DNA of 33,991 bases, from contig JANBPK010001285.1 of the NCBI GenBank assembly GCA_027579435.1, positions 1 through 33,991 of the forward strand, read 5' to 3'. The position numbers were made by a program, and so were the translations under genes. The stretch comes from Candolleomyces eurysporus. Taxonomy: Eukaryota > Basidiomycota > Agaricomycetes > Agaricales > Psathyrellaceae. Positions 1 to 9,974 of this stretch are shown here, piece by piece; position 1 is the stretch's first letter; every line of letters begins with the position of its first letter. The notes below the pieces were generated by a model. The model was not told where the DNA came from, did not search any database, and worked only from the letters and a program-made list of their open reading frames with translations.

Positions 1-345
1 TCAACAAATCTATTGAGCTTTTCTGCTTATATTTCACACAGCGTGAACTATCAGTTGCATTGGAACTTAGGAACTTAAGCAGTCACAAGGCTTGACTACT
101 TGGGAATAGGAACCTTACTAGCTGTACACTAGGGTACTTCTAGTTTCTGTGGAGTGTATCAAAGAGAGAACTAGAGAACATAGTATTCTTAATTCAATCT
201 ATAACCCCCACAAACTCGCACTTTGACTTTTGTGCGGCCTGACTCTCACACCGCGTGACTACACACAGCTTGTATACAGGTTGTGGTTGGTGTTTTGTGT
301 GTGTGTTTCTGAGCTTGGCAGCACCGATCGCATTACCGATGTCGC
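1..345. repeat. Terminal-repeat sequence next to the DIRS element
   Basis: This stretch resembles the right-hand ends of the two repeats at 17960-19214 and 21562-22621. It shows the same order of landmarks: a TTTATCTCACG..GCGTGA-like block near 25-50, an ATTCTTAAT block near 183-197, a CCCCC..ACTCGCAC block near 206-222, then a TG-rich tail. It lies just 3' of the tyrosine recombinase remnant in element orientation, so it is probably the terminal repeat of that DIRS-type element or a related one. The left end is outside the window. Confidence 0.5.
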
Positions 346-990
346 TTGTATGATGATTTTGTTTCCCTTGAAAAAGGGGTTGACTTTGTTGATTGGTAAA
401 GTGAACTTGTATGTTGACGATGATAAGAGGACTGAATCGTGTAAGATGATCTTTTGAGGGTTGAAAATACTCCAGTCATTGGGGATGACAAGTTTGCCTA
501 GCCACATTAGACCATAGAAACTGGTGAGTAAAATAGTAATAAAGAAGGAGTCATCGAATGTTAAGTTGGTTGGTGGGAAATGGTCGATAATGTTAGAGAG
601 ATGGTTGGTTGTTAACGCTGACTTTTGATTGGTTGGTTTCCCAAATGATTGAAAGGCGCCATGCAGGGTCTGGACAACAATAGAAGATTGACAGATTTGC
701 CGAATTTCAGGGAAAGAAGGTTTGAGACAATGAGAAATACCTGAAAGATAAGCGCTAATGGACTTGGGATTGATGTGGGAAGCCATGAAAGAAATGTAAA
801 ACAAGAGTGTGTTTGGTGAGGGGGTAATGTTGAGGTTATGGATGGAGCAAAATTGGAGGTATGATTTTAAAGCAGAAGCATACGATTTTTGTGTTGATGT
901 GTCAATGGCAAGTTCCATCAACCTCCTCCTTTTGTTCTTGAGCTTCTCCGAGGACCAAGGAGCCATCATTTTCCTGGTCCAAAAAGTCAC
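259..990 (-). pseudogene. Tyrosine recombinase (DIRS-type), truncated and mutated
   Basis: This is the strand-transfer enzyme that DIRS elements use in place of an integrase. The N-terminal core-binding half is recognisable (TQKSYASALKSYLQFC; ISAYLSGISH), and so is the start of the catalytic half (FYGLMWLGKL). In relatives the last block reads LxRLGEL and holds the first catalytic arginine. Here it is Trp (CGG to TGG) and the Glu is Lys. Homology fades at about 350-400, before the expected HxxR and the nucleophilic Tyr, which are missing. The last roughly 30 codons read into the terminal repeat. The open frame starts at GTG; the first ATG is near 966. It overlaps the RNase H frame by a few bases. 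Confidence 0.75.
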
Positions 991-1481
991 AGAGTTAATT
1001 TTTGTAGTGCCCCCAGCAGAAATTGAGGGGGTTGAAAATAGGAGAGGTAGAAGGAGGGGATTAAGTTAAGAATACTGGTGATGTCCAGACAAGAAATTGC
1101 ATCAGCAATGGTGTTATCTGCGCTGGGAACGTGTAATACATGCAAGTTGATGTTGTTGTCAATGATGATGTCTGCTGTGGCCTGTAGAATGTGATTAAAA
1201 GCAGGTCCAGCACAAAAACTGGAGAAAATGTCAACAGTGTTAGTGTTATTGGTGAAAATGAGAAATTGATGCTTGTTGGGAAAAGAGGTAACGGCATGTT
1301 GGAGAGCGGATAAGACGCAGAGAGCTTTGAAATAGAAGATGTGCTCGACAGGCAGAGATGCCAGAGTAGGTGAGTAATAACTGGTGTTGTCGCCATCATA
1401 CCAGAAACCCATTCCTTGCAAACATGTGTCTGTGTAGAGGGTGACATCGGCATTGGTAGGGTCCCACAGCATAGATTGCAT
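987..1481 (-). pseudogene. RNase H domain of the DIRS-type element
   Basis: RNase H removes RNA from the RNA-DNA hybrid during reverse transcription. The visible blocks are VTLYTDTCLQGMGFW (first acidic position kept), HIFYFKALCVLSAL (family FEAL: Glu to Lys), FTNNTNTV (family TDN: Asp to Asn) and ADNTIADAISCL (family SRL: Arg to Cys). All replacements fit C-to-T or G-to-A transitions. It is in the same frame as the upstream RT, separated by two stop codons between 1482 and 1536, one of which fits CGA to TGA. A 147-codon overlapping frame here is a shadow. Confidence 0.75.
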
Positions 1482-1535
1482 GATATGGGAGCCAGGTAGG
1501 ACACGTAAATGGTCTCAAGCCCAAGTTAAGTTGAA

Positions 1536-2858
1536 TCAAACTGCGTTATTGACCCAGATCTTGGTAAAAGGTCCACTCTGGCCTGACATTTTTGGGTAGA
1601 TGCGGTTTGGCGATGGGCGTAGAGGAGGGTACATGTTGAATGCCCAGTTCATCCATCCTGCAAGGATTTGCCACTCCCTCAGTTTGAACCTTCCATTGTT
1701 TTTGGACCCAGGTACTGGCGGTCGGATCCAAAGATCCAGTTCGTTGATGAGCTTGTTTTTTGCTTCAGTTGGTAAGGTGATAGTCATGGTGTTGGGGTCA
1801 ACATCGAAACCAATGATGGTTAAAGGGCTGTTGAATACTTGTTTCTTCTCCTTGTGGGGAATATTCAACTTGTCCTAGAGCTTGAGGAGTAGGACTTGGG
1901 AGCAGGGTAAGAATTTGCTATAAGGACAGTAGAAGGCAAGGTCGTCTTCTTCATTGAATCCAAAGCTGTTGTCAACATAGGCTCCGATGAGGTTGATAAT
2001 GAGGTGTTCATGAATGGCGATCCAAATGACAAGCGCCATGAATGCGATCCAAAGTGCTCCCGATGACTGACCACCAAAGCAATTTTGCCAATCAACACGT
2101 CTCTCGGTGCCAAGAGTGATGACCTGCTTGAGCTGCCAGTGTGGATGGACAGGTAACAGTTGATATGCTTCTGCGACATTGGCTTTCCACATGACAAGCC
2201 TTTTAGATGGATGAAGACACCTGAAACAAATGAGCTGATGCCTGACATGGGTCATTTTATTGAGCGGTGAAAGGGGGACATGGGCTTTGTCAATCATGCT
2301 GTTAAGCGAGAAAAGCTCAGTGCTGTGGTTGTTAACCATCCGGAATGTGGACCCTCCATCTTTGGGAACGGCGTGGATAGGCATGCTGTACATACCCAGG
2401 AGAAGATCAGGTCCAAATGCTTCCAATAGTTGTCCTTTTGATGCTTATTCGTTGATTTGATTATTCAAGAAAGCAGCTTCATCAGGGTTTGAAGTCGTTG
2501 CAATATGGGCATTGTGTGTGGTTGGATAATTTGGGAGATTGGTATTGGCGCATGGCCAGAAACCTTCCCAAAGTCCAGTGACAACCGACGCAACAAATTC
2601 AGGATTAGGGTGATTTTTCAACAAAGATTTGAATCTAGCAATGTTTATGGGGGTAGAAATATTGAAAAGGTGAGGGTTTGTGGCAATAGTGTTACGATTC
2701 GTGACATTGGTGAGCTCCTCTGGCGGCGGGCAAGGCAAGGGTTTAATGGTGGTTGTCCAGTCAGCAGTATTAGGTAATTGATCTTGTTTGGCATCCCACA
2801 CGTTAAAGCAATGATACTTTGGTACCATGCCATGTATCACTTCATTTCTTTCCTTCAC
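1536..2858 (-). pseudogene. Reverse transcriptase of the DIRS-type element, nonsense-mutated
   Basis: Three open segments (2858-2445, 2426-1875, 1868-1536) lie in one frame, interrupted by TAA (a CAA-to-TAA change fits) and TAG (TGG-to-TAG fits, just before DKLNIPHKEKK). The motifs in order are NPEFVASVVTGLWEGFWP, FGPDLLLGMYSMPIHAVPK, KANVAEAYQLLPVHPHW (motif A; family D-V), FGGQSSGALW, AYVDNSFGF (motif C; family YVDD), then the connection GFDVDPNTMTITLP and LREWQILAGWMNWAFN. Two catalytic aspartates are Asn through GAT/GAC to AAT/AAC, so the enzyme cannot be active. Confidence 0.8.
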
Positions 2859-3283
2859 AAGTCAACGCCCTGTGGCCTCCCTTCCCGCACTTCCTGCAAG
2901 TGTGTCTATAGCGGCAGTGGAATGAACTGTTGGCGCAACTGCTCTCGGCGTTATACCTAATGCAGATGTTGTTCGATTTGATTCAGTGTCTTGTTGCTTA
3001 GAGTCTGGGCTTGCAAAGAGCCCATCTGTAAGGAGGATTGCAGCGCGGTGTCATTTGAAATGGTGGTAATCAGTGAGCCAAATCCTTGTTGCTCCTCCAA
3101 CTTCATTTCTAATGGACTGGTCAAACCATATGACCTTCCAATGCGAATCCACTTGGTGGGCGGTGAATTCACCTTGGATGTATTCTCCATACACATTGAG
3201 TTTGTTCCTACAATGGGGGAATAAAATTCTGTTGCTTTGATGACAGTGTTCCATGCTGTCGTCCAGTCTCCACTGGTGAGCAC
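2857..3283 (-). pseudogene. Gag-like fragment of the DIRS-type element with zinc knuckle
   Basis: This is a nucleocapsid-like protein fragment. From the copia junction the frame reads GDWTTAWNTVIKATEF, then a one-base shift near 3235 moves it into FPHCRNKLNVYGEYIQGEF and WLTDYHHF (down to about 3051), as in DIRS gag relatives. Further on, at 2898-2857 and in a third frame, is a perfect CX2CX4HX4C zinc knuckle (CRKCGKGGHRALTC). The 5' part was lost where the copia LTR begins. The knuckle is not within any ATG-initiated frame. Confidence 0.65.
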
Positions 3284-3286
3284 TTT

Positions 3287-3617
3287 TGTCGGCCTAAACG
3301 AGTAAGGATCGAACCTCAGCGGAAAGGAAAGAAAGAGCTAAGATTGGTGAGTATACCTAAACGAGTAAGGATCGACTACGTGGGCGTCAACATAACGAAA
3401 GAGAGACAGGCTAAACAAATACTCACACCTCAGCGGAAAGGAAAGAAAGAGCTGAGGTGCAAGAAACGAGAGTAACGAGTTTATAACTAAAGAAACAACG
3501 TGAGAGAAAGAAGAAAAGAAGAAAAAAGCAAATCAGAGTGAAAAGAGAAGAGAGTAACGACGATCCGTACGAGTAAGGATGTAGCTATCCTATATAGGAG
3601 TAGGTATAGGTCTAACA
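3287..3617 (-). repeat. 3' LTR of the copia element
   Basis: In element orientation it begins TGTTAGACC (at 3617) and ends CGACA (at 3287), with TG..CA ends. A polypurine tract lies directly upstream. It contains a CTATATAGG TATA-like block near 3590. It also has internal duplications: CCTAAACGAGTAAGGATCG starts near 3293 and again near 3356, and CCTCAGCGGAAAGGAAAG starts near 3315 and again near 3427. Confidence 0.7.
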
Positions 3618-3630
3618 CACCCCCACAATC
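3618..3630 (-). other. Polypurine tract (plus-strand primer) of the copia element
   Basis: On the minus strand the sequence GATTGTGGGGGTG sits immediately before the LTR start TGTTAG. That is the position and composition expected of the primer for second-strand synthesis, and it fixes the LTR boundary at 3617. Confidence 0.65.
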
Positions 3631-3665
3631 TGAGAGCGAAAAAAATAAAAAAATAAAAACAAAAA

Positions 3666-6600
3666 TCACAAAACAAGAGTAGACGGCTTAGCAGCTAGCC
3701 CTAACATTGAACGATGATGAGAAAAAAGGGGAAAGGCAAGTGGCTTGGTAAAAATATCGGCCGTCATGGAGTTCGTCGGGCACCAGACAATCCGGAAAAG
3801 ACCGGATTGAACATGGTCTCGCACAAAATGATAGCGCACGTCGATATGTTTCGAACGGGTGGTGATGCACTCGGACTCAGCTACCTGCTTCGCGGATTGG
3901 TTATCGACAAGGAGCGGGAAAGGAGTGGGGAGAGGGAAGTTGAGTGCTGTGAGAAAGAGACGGAGCCAGAGGGCCTCACGCATGGCATGTGCCAGTGAGT
4001 AATACTCAGCCTCTGTGGATGAAAGAGAAACTGTCCTCTGCTTCACAGCGGACCACGAGACAAGGCAATCTTCATAGAAGAAACAATAGCCTGAGATGCT
4101 CTTCCTATCAGAGGCATCAGTAGCCCAGTCAGCATCGGACATCCCGCAGGTGGCAGGGCGCGGTGGGGGAATATCAACAACGTGGGCAGGCCGGGGGGCA
4201 GGATATGAGAGGCAGAAATTCCGTGTACCCGAAAGGTACCTCAGCACACCTTTCGCAGCAAGGAGAAGTTGTTTGTTGGGACGGGAGCTGAACTGGCCCA
4301 AAGCCATTGCGACATGCGCCAATTCGGAGCGGAGGGTGGAGGCGATATATGTGATGATTCCCACAATCTTCTGGTAGAGTGCCTTGATCTCGTCATCCGA
4401 CATACTGCCTGGCAACGCAGAGGGGTCAAGGATCGTTGCGATGATCTCTTGAACAGGGCCGTCAAGCGGCACCTTCCTCGGCGTGCAGTCAAGTAGGCCA
4501 AACTCACTCACGACATCGACAATGTATGCCTCCTGGGTAAGGTAGAGGGTATGGCGGGCTCGGTCGCGAATAAAGCGAATACCCAGGTACACAGAGACAG
4601 AACCCAAATCCTTCACATCAACGCCACGAGCCCGAAGCTGAGCAATAAACCAGTCATAGAGGGGGGCAGAGTTTGTCGAGGCCAGCCCATCATCAACATG
4701 CACTGGGACGATAAGGACAAGAGGGGTTCCGCCAGGGGGCATGGGGATGTTGGAAGGGTCAGGGGATTCAGTCCAAACTCCCAACCATACGGCGCGGTCC
4801 ATGTCGAGGCGGGTGAGACCAATGAGGGACATTGTCGCATTGAGGTACTTGTAGAACTCGTAGGCGGATTGCTTCAGGCCATAAAGGGCCTTTTTGAGGC
4901 GAAGGACATGGGTTGGGTCGGCCTCGGGGAATCCGGGGATCTGCCTGATATAGACTTCCTCGGAGAGGGTTGCGTGCAGGAAAGCAACCTTGAAGTCAAA
5001 ACCACGGAGCTCCCAGTCATTGGTGACAGAGTACGCGATCACTGTCCGAATACTAACAGTCTTTGGGACAGGGGACGATGTGGCACCATACGTGCTAGGG
5101 TGCTGGTTGCAGCCTTGGCAAACAACACGGGCTTTTTCGTTACCAACCAACACATTACCCTTCTCGTCATGCTTGAAGGCAAAGACCCACTTTGTTCCAA
5201 TAGGCTTGCACCCCGGAGGTGGTCTGACGGCATCGTAAACCCCCTTCTGCTTCAACGAATCAACCTCCCTCTGCATTGCAGCATGCCATAAACCACTATC
5301 CGGCCTCATCTGAGCCTCCTTGTAGCTCCTCGGTGGGCGCTCCAGGTCCAGGGTACGGGGAAAAGCACGTTGAGATCGACCAGCCGCAGTAGCGATATGA
5401 GCATGCTCCATGATAGAAAAATATTCAAAATCAAAAAATGAATAATCAGGAGAATAATCGTCAAACACAGAAGATGAAGAATATGAAAGCAAAGCAATAA
5501 GAGACACATCAGACAAAAGGGTATAGGCATACGTGACATATTGAACAGGACGGGTCCTCAAAGAAGCGAGGCGCTCATCACGACGACGAATAGCATCGTC
5601 CACCCGAGAGCGAGTAGCGGGAGCAGAATTATCAGACAAAAAGGGAAGAACGGAAGGGTCATGAGAATTAGGAGGAATATCATTAAGGAGTTGTCGAGTA
5701 ATCTGTGGAATCAAAGAGGAGGAATTTGGAGAACGAAGCTTACCAGGAACATGCTCATAGAAGATCGCATCCCGGGTCGTTGTCCTCTTGCCATCGAGGC
5801 TCATCACTCGCCATCCCAGAGTACCTTCTCTGTATCCAATAAATATCGCAGGGTACCGGCGTGGATCATTCTTCTTCCTAAGCTCGGGCGGAATGATGGG
5901 GAAACAAAGGCATCCCCACACGCGGAACAGAGACACGTCAGGCTTGACGCCATAAAATGCCTTGTAGGGAGTCATGTCGCGTGCCAGGGTAGAGGTCGGG
6001 AGTCGATTCCGAACGAAAACCGCCGAGTGTGCAGCGTCAGCCCACTCCGACTCAGGTAAGTCACTATCCGCCTGCATCGTCTGAATGGAGTCCTCCACCG
6101 TCCTGACATATCTCTTGGCCTTGCCATTCTGGGCGTGGGCATACGCAATCATGACCTGACAGGCAACACCCTTCGTACAGACGTAGTCACCAAATACGCC
6201 CTTCGATAGCTCGCCCGCACCATCAAACCGCATAGAGCGGATCCTCCTCGCAACACCCCCACGGCTCGCCGCCAGCTCCAACGCACCCTCCACCCTCGAT
6301 CGATAGTACGCAAGCACCTCCTCCCCCTCACGAGAGGATAGCAGTCCAATGACGGCATAGTTCAAAGCGTCGTCGAGAAAAATCACAAAATACCTCTTCT
6401 TGTCCGGGGACATAACCGGGAAGGGGCCACCGATATCGACATGAATGAGCTCAAGGAGCTCTTGGGCACGGTGTTGGTGACTTTCATATGGCCGCTGCGG
6501 TCTCTTTCCAACAACACAAGACGGGCAAGGCTCGGTGGGGAACTTCCCCTTATACGCAGCGCCTACAACATAATTCCTGGTGAGCATCTCCTTCACTGCC

Positions 6601-7560
6601 TCCATTCCTGCATGAACACAGCGACGGTGCCAAGTAGCGGGGGAAGGAAGTACCAGTAATGCCAGCTGCTCTATGACAGGGATAGGGAAGGAAAGGGCAG
6701 GCGGGTAGAGGAATCGGCACCACATAAAGGCAAGTCTACCCATCATTGTAGTGTGAAGGGTGCAGCCACCAAGCTCCGGATGGGCCCTCGGGAAAACCAA
6801 GCGACAGGTGCCCATCGAATACACAACGTCAACCCCCTTCTCAGCCACCGCACCGACCGACATCAGGTTGATAGGAAGCTCCGGCGAATACAGGCAGTCG
6901 CGTAGGCACAGAGTCACATTTTTCTCCCCAATGCGCACCTCAAATTTCACGGTGCCCCGACCATGGGTCACAAACTCGCCACAATTAGCCGTCCTCACCG
7001 TCACCCGAGACGCATCCGAGTCATTGAAATCCCAAAAAAGGGATCGGTCCTTCACCATATGAGAAGAGCATCCCGAATCCAGGAGCATGTTGAACTGGGA
7101 AGATGCGTCCTCGGCAGAATACGATCCGGATGGGAATGCGGCTTGCTCAAGGTGGTACGAAACAAAGGCAAAGGGGGGGTAGAGGTCAAAAACGGTAGTA
7201 TTGGGGATCGCGGCAGCGGACATCATGGTCGTAGTAATAACAGGGTCACCCCNAGAAGGAGGGAGGGGAGGAGGCATGGCCTGAGGAGCAGCAAACGCCG
7301 CAGGGGGAAGGGCAACAGGGGGGGGTTGGGGGAATGGAAGCGGTAGCCGCCGGCACAACAACATTCGCAGTCTGGGTGGGCTGGCTCTTTGCAGCACTAC
7401 GCCGAGCAGCCCTCTCCGCCTTCCGCCTTTCCAAAACCTCGCTGGCCTTTCCTTCCATCGCACCCCCAGGCTGAAAGCAATCGGCTGTCGCGTGAGACGT
7501 AGCCTTGCACGTAGCGCAGGGTAAAACGGTCGTCTTGGCAGTAGGAAGGTTGTGCCGGCC
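3666..7560 (-). pseudogene. Copia gag-pol polyprotein (protease, integrase, RT, RNase H)
   Basis: This is the retrotransposon polyprotein. A zinc knuckle CX2CX4HX4C (CATCKATSHATADC) lies at about 7509-7468, then a Pro-rich linker, then the protease active site DSGCSSH (about 7079). The integrase has an HHCC finger and the core HVDIGGP, FDGAGE and NGKAKRYVRT; the last normally reads NGxAER, so the catalytic Glu is Lys (codon 6114-6116). RT follows with FDFKVAFLHATLSEEVY and the active site HVDDGLA (about 4689-4700). RNase H has DADWATD, STEAEY and VDNQSAKQ. The uninterrupted open frame actually runs up to 7679, but its first 142 codons are out of frame. The knuckle frame joins the pol frame if the N at 7253 is dropped. 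It is nearly intact except for the integrase and the 5' end. Confidence 0.85.
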
Positions 7561-7665
7561 TCAGGGTCTGACAGGCTCCGCCACCGCCTCACCCAGACCC
7601 CCACGTCCCCCCACCTCCACCTACCACCCGCCGTTGGCCCCGATGGCGCCCCTTTACAGAGCGCC

Positions 7666-8486
7666 ATGCACCACCACACCGAGTTTTGCGCTCATAGCCG
7701 CCACTCATCCTCGGACGAACCATGGACGGCGACGACCAATGCCAGTACTATCAAGGAAATGCCGTACACGCCGAAAGTCAGTTTCGACACGTTTGAGAAC
7801 CCCCTTGCGTCCATGTTTTCTTTCACTTTGCAAGTGAAGTCGGCTGGTTACAAAAGGACTCGGAACACTCGGGTTTATCTATGCGCCGCAAGCCCCGACG
7901 AGAGTGGCGTGGAGGCCTTGGACTGGTGCCTGGAGAGTTTAGTTCAGGATGGCGACGAGGTTATTATATTTAGGGGTGTCGACGAGGAGGTCTTGGAGAA
8001 AGACCACGATATCTTGAGGGAGGATGCTAGAGAGTTCATGAAGGTCATTCAGGCGAAAAGCGCTGAGGCTGATCCGGACAGGAAGGTGCGTTATCTTATC
8101 TTTCGTGATTCCGCTTATCTTTGACCTTTGTTCAAATCCGCAGTTATCCCTCATCCTGGAATACATACCAGGCAAAATCACCGATACCATCGACCGTCTC
8201 ATCGCGCTCTACCGCCCTGACTCACTCGTCGTCGGTACGCGCGGCAAACGCGGGCTAATGGCCATGAGCATGGGTTTGGGAGGCATCGGTAGTGTTAGCA
8301 AGTCAGTGTCCTTCCCTCTTTTCGTGGAGCAACGCTGACCCTCGTTTATTCCTACGCTAATATAATGCCAGGTACTGCCTCTCGCACTCCCCTGTACCCG
8401 TGATCGTCGTTCGTCCTGAACGCAAGGCGAAGAAAGAAGCGGAGAAGAGGAAAGCGGACCCCAAGAGGGGAACGCACTTTGATTGA
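7666..8486 (+). CDS. Universal stress protein (UspA-domain), three exons
   Basis: This is a small nucleotide-binding UspA-fold protein, presumably cytosolic and stress-linked; the precise role in fungi is poorly defined. Exons are 7666-8085, 8144-8301 and 8372-8486; both introns are GT..AG and the second has a CTAAT branch site. The product is 230 aa. Motifs are VSFDTFENPLASMFSFTLQ, RVYLCAASPDES, ALDWCLESL, ITDTIDRLIALYRPDSLVVG and the ATP-loop region GTRGKRG..GIGSVSKYCLSHSP, then VPVIVVRPE and a basic tail. The start is chosen because the degenerate copy at 13.4 kb aligns here with ATG changed to ACG; upstream ATGs in frame exist from 7552. The truncated copia element lies about 100 bp upstream, so the native promoter may be gone. 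Confidence 0.88.
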
Positions 8487-8876
8487 TGGTGCTCTTGTAC
8501 AGGCATGCTCCTCAAACATGATATAATGCCTAGGGCTTCCAGGTAAATTGTAACGCATAATCGTTCCATCCCAGTTGTTTACTAGTTGTATATACGAGGA
8601 CGTAAAAACAATGCATCCTATGTCGGATGGGCAGACTGCGATAGTGTTAGCGTTCATCAGTAGACTCGAGGCTTTGAGTACTCTGCATGAAATTCGTTCT
8701 ATTCGATTCATCGATGAATCTAAGTCGCGCATGCACCTCCTTCTCCACTCTCCAGTTAGATGAAGCATGCTCACCGCCTTCACTTGACACCCCAAGCGCT
8801 ATTCAAGAAGACTCAGACCAGCCCTCAGCATCTAGCCTCGCCATCAGTACAAGAATAGACTGGTTACCGGTAGAGC
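8487..8876. other. Intergenic, 3' flank of the stress-protein gene
   Basis: I see no gene or repeat here. It is presumably the 3' UTR and spacer between the stress-protein gene and the convergent family-A gene A1. Confidence 0.5.
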
Positions 8877-9045
8877 GGTAAAGCGTTTATGGATTAACGA
8901 TTGGAAGGTAAAGCACTTCGGGGAAACGATTGAACGGTAAAGCACTGCCAGGGAAACGATTGAACGGTAAAGTGCTGTCGGGAAAACGATTGAATGGTAA
9001 AGCGCTGTCGGGAAAACGATTGAGCGGTAAAGCTCAGTAAAGTGC
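8877..9045. repeat. 30-bp minisatellite, about 5.5 units
   Basis: GGTAAAG-starting units begin at 8877, 8907, 8936, 8966, 8996 and 9026, a period of 29-30 bp. The consensus is roughly GGTAAAGCGCTGTCGGGAAA followed by ACGATTGAAC. Variation between units rises toward the left end. The array ends near 9040-9060 in a partial inverted copy of the unit core (GAATGGTAAGGCACTTT on the minus strand). There are no unique spacers. It lies just downstream of the A1 stop codon. Confidence 0.9.
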
Positions 9046-9046
9046 C

Positions 9047-9974
9047 TTACCATTCATTCGGCGCGACAAAGCGCGGGTTGGAAAAAAAAAAAAAAGAGAA
9101 GATTGCGGCATGCTGCAGTGCAGCTCTACCATATAGCTGTTGTACAAGTACAGGTGTATTTAAGTTCAGCTCTCCTTGGGTGACTGCCGTATGACTGGCC
9201 AAGGTTAATGATCCTGGTACCACTGTGTCGGTACGGGCGCCTTGTATGGATGTGCCATGGCCCTGGATCCGCGAAGCCATTGACGGTCGTAGCACAAGCT
9301 CGTGGTGTCCCATTTGAAGTCGGAGGACACTTCGATCTATAGCGACATAACCGATTATTAGAAATTCGGTTTTTACGAGGATGATCAATTTGAAATAAAC
9401 ACACCTTCGCGAGCCTCCGCTACTAGACTTGCAGTACTGAGAGTGACATTTGTCGCTTGGAGATGAGTGAACCGGTCTATGCTGAAGTGACGGGCGTTCG
9501 AGAACAACGAGCTCGTGGCTGAGCCGGTACTCGCTGGAGCTGGCGAGACGATCTGTGTGAGAGCAGTAACCGTACTGAGCTCTTCCCGACTAGAAAATGG
9601 GACAGTGCGTTCTTCATCGCAAGCTAGAGAATCCAATTCTTCAACTATGGCAGCCTCTAAGTTGTCAGGTCACACGTACCTGTACCCAGTACAGATTGGT
9701 CCCTGTGCTCATTATGCACTGAAGATGGGCGCCTTTGTTCATCGGAGACGGGAGACGCGACCGATGTGAGCTGCTGGGTGTCCCGCCGTCGTGTTTTGCC
9801 CCAGCCCCGCTTGAAGAGCGATGGAAGCACGCTCGATGCATTTTGTGCACTGGGCACTTGTCCAATGTCGGTTTTCGGACCATCCGTCTCATCCAAACTA
9901 ACAGCTTGTGATCTGGGACGAAGGAAAGTCGAGAATCGTCTGAGTGGTGTCGGCCTCTCGGATGTGGTGGCCAT
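9047..9974 (-). CDS. Family A gene A1 (short NLR-N-terminus-like protein), three exons
   Basis: I do not recognise this family by name. Exons on the minus strand are 9974-9680, 9623-9405 and 9336-9047. Introns are 56 nt (donor GTACGT) and 68 nt (CTAAT branch), both phase 1, giving 267 aa with no break. Exon 1 has a basic motif RRFSTFLRPR (residues 12-21). Exon 2 has SLFSNARHFSIDRF..TNVTL (about 137-160), which resembles the F..A..F.I...N motif at the start of mushroom NACHT proteins. Exon 3 (DRSVLRLQMGHHE..) ends in a poly-Phe run encoded by a T14 tract. There is no signal peptide or membrane segment. Conservation with A2-A4 and the shared intron positions support a real gene. The start ATG 9974 lies at the same place as in A2. 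Confidence 0.65.

Larger units (their letters stand above)
1..3286 (-). mobile_element. Decayed DIRS-type (tyrosine recombinase) retroelement, 5' truncated by copia
   Basis: On the minus strand the order is gag with a CCHC knuckle, reverse transcriptase, RNase H, tyrosine recombinase. This is the DIRS order and differs from LTR elements, which use a DDE integrase. The RT and RNase H segments (2858 down to 987) all share one frame, broken only by stop codons and not by indels. The gag is cut at 3286 by the copia LTR and the rest of it is not found in the window. Several catalytic residues are lost, so the copy is dead. Confidence 0.8.
3287..7560 (-). mobile_element. Ty1/copia retrotransposon, 5' truncated (no 5' LTR)
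   Basis: In minus orientation the element runs from a gag zinc knuckle (about 7500) through protease, integrase, RT and RNase H to a polypurine tract and a 331-bp 3' LTR. There is no 5' LTR and no gag upstream of about 7560, where a TGA (7561-7563) closes the frame and homology to the stress-protein locus begins. The LTR end abuts the DIRS gag at 3286/3287. The other half of that DIRS gag is not on the far side, so a deletion or rearrangement followed insertion. Confidence 0.8.

Noticed and set aside
4551..5291. 246-codon plus-strand frame
   Set aside because: It is a shadow of the copia RT on the other strand, with no motifs of its own.
7318..7325. Frameshift at the G8 run inside copia gag
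   Set aside because: First considered as the cause of the frame change, but dropping the N at 7253 alone joins the zinc-knuckle and pol frames, so no second shift is needed.
7254..7679. First 142 residues of the long copia open frame
   Set aside because: They are out of frame: the neighbouring frame holds a perfect zinc knuckle and a linker that joins pol once the N is dropped, and part overlaps the stress-protein gene.
8877..9045. Possible CRISPR array
   Set aside because: Units are contiguous with no unique spacers, and the locus is eukaryotic.
8844..9053. Minus-strand protein with a repeated YRSIVFPTAL unit
   Set aside because: It is only the 30-bp minisatellite read in frame; a 30-bp period leaves the frame open by itself, and it starts at no conserved signal.
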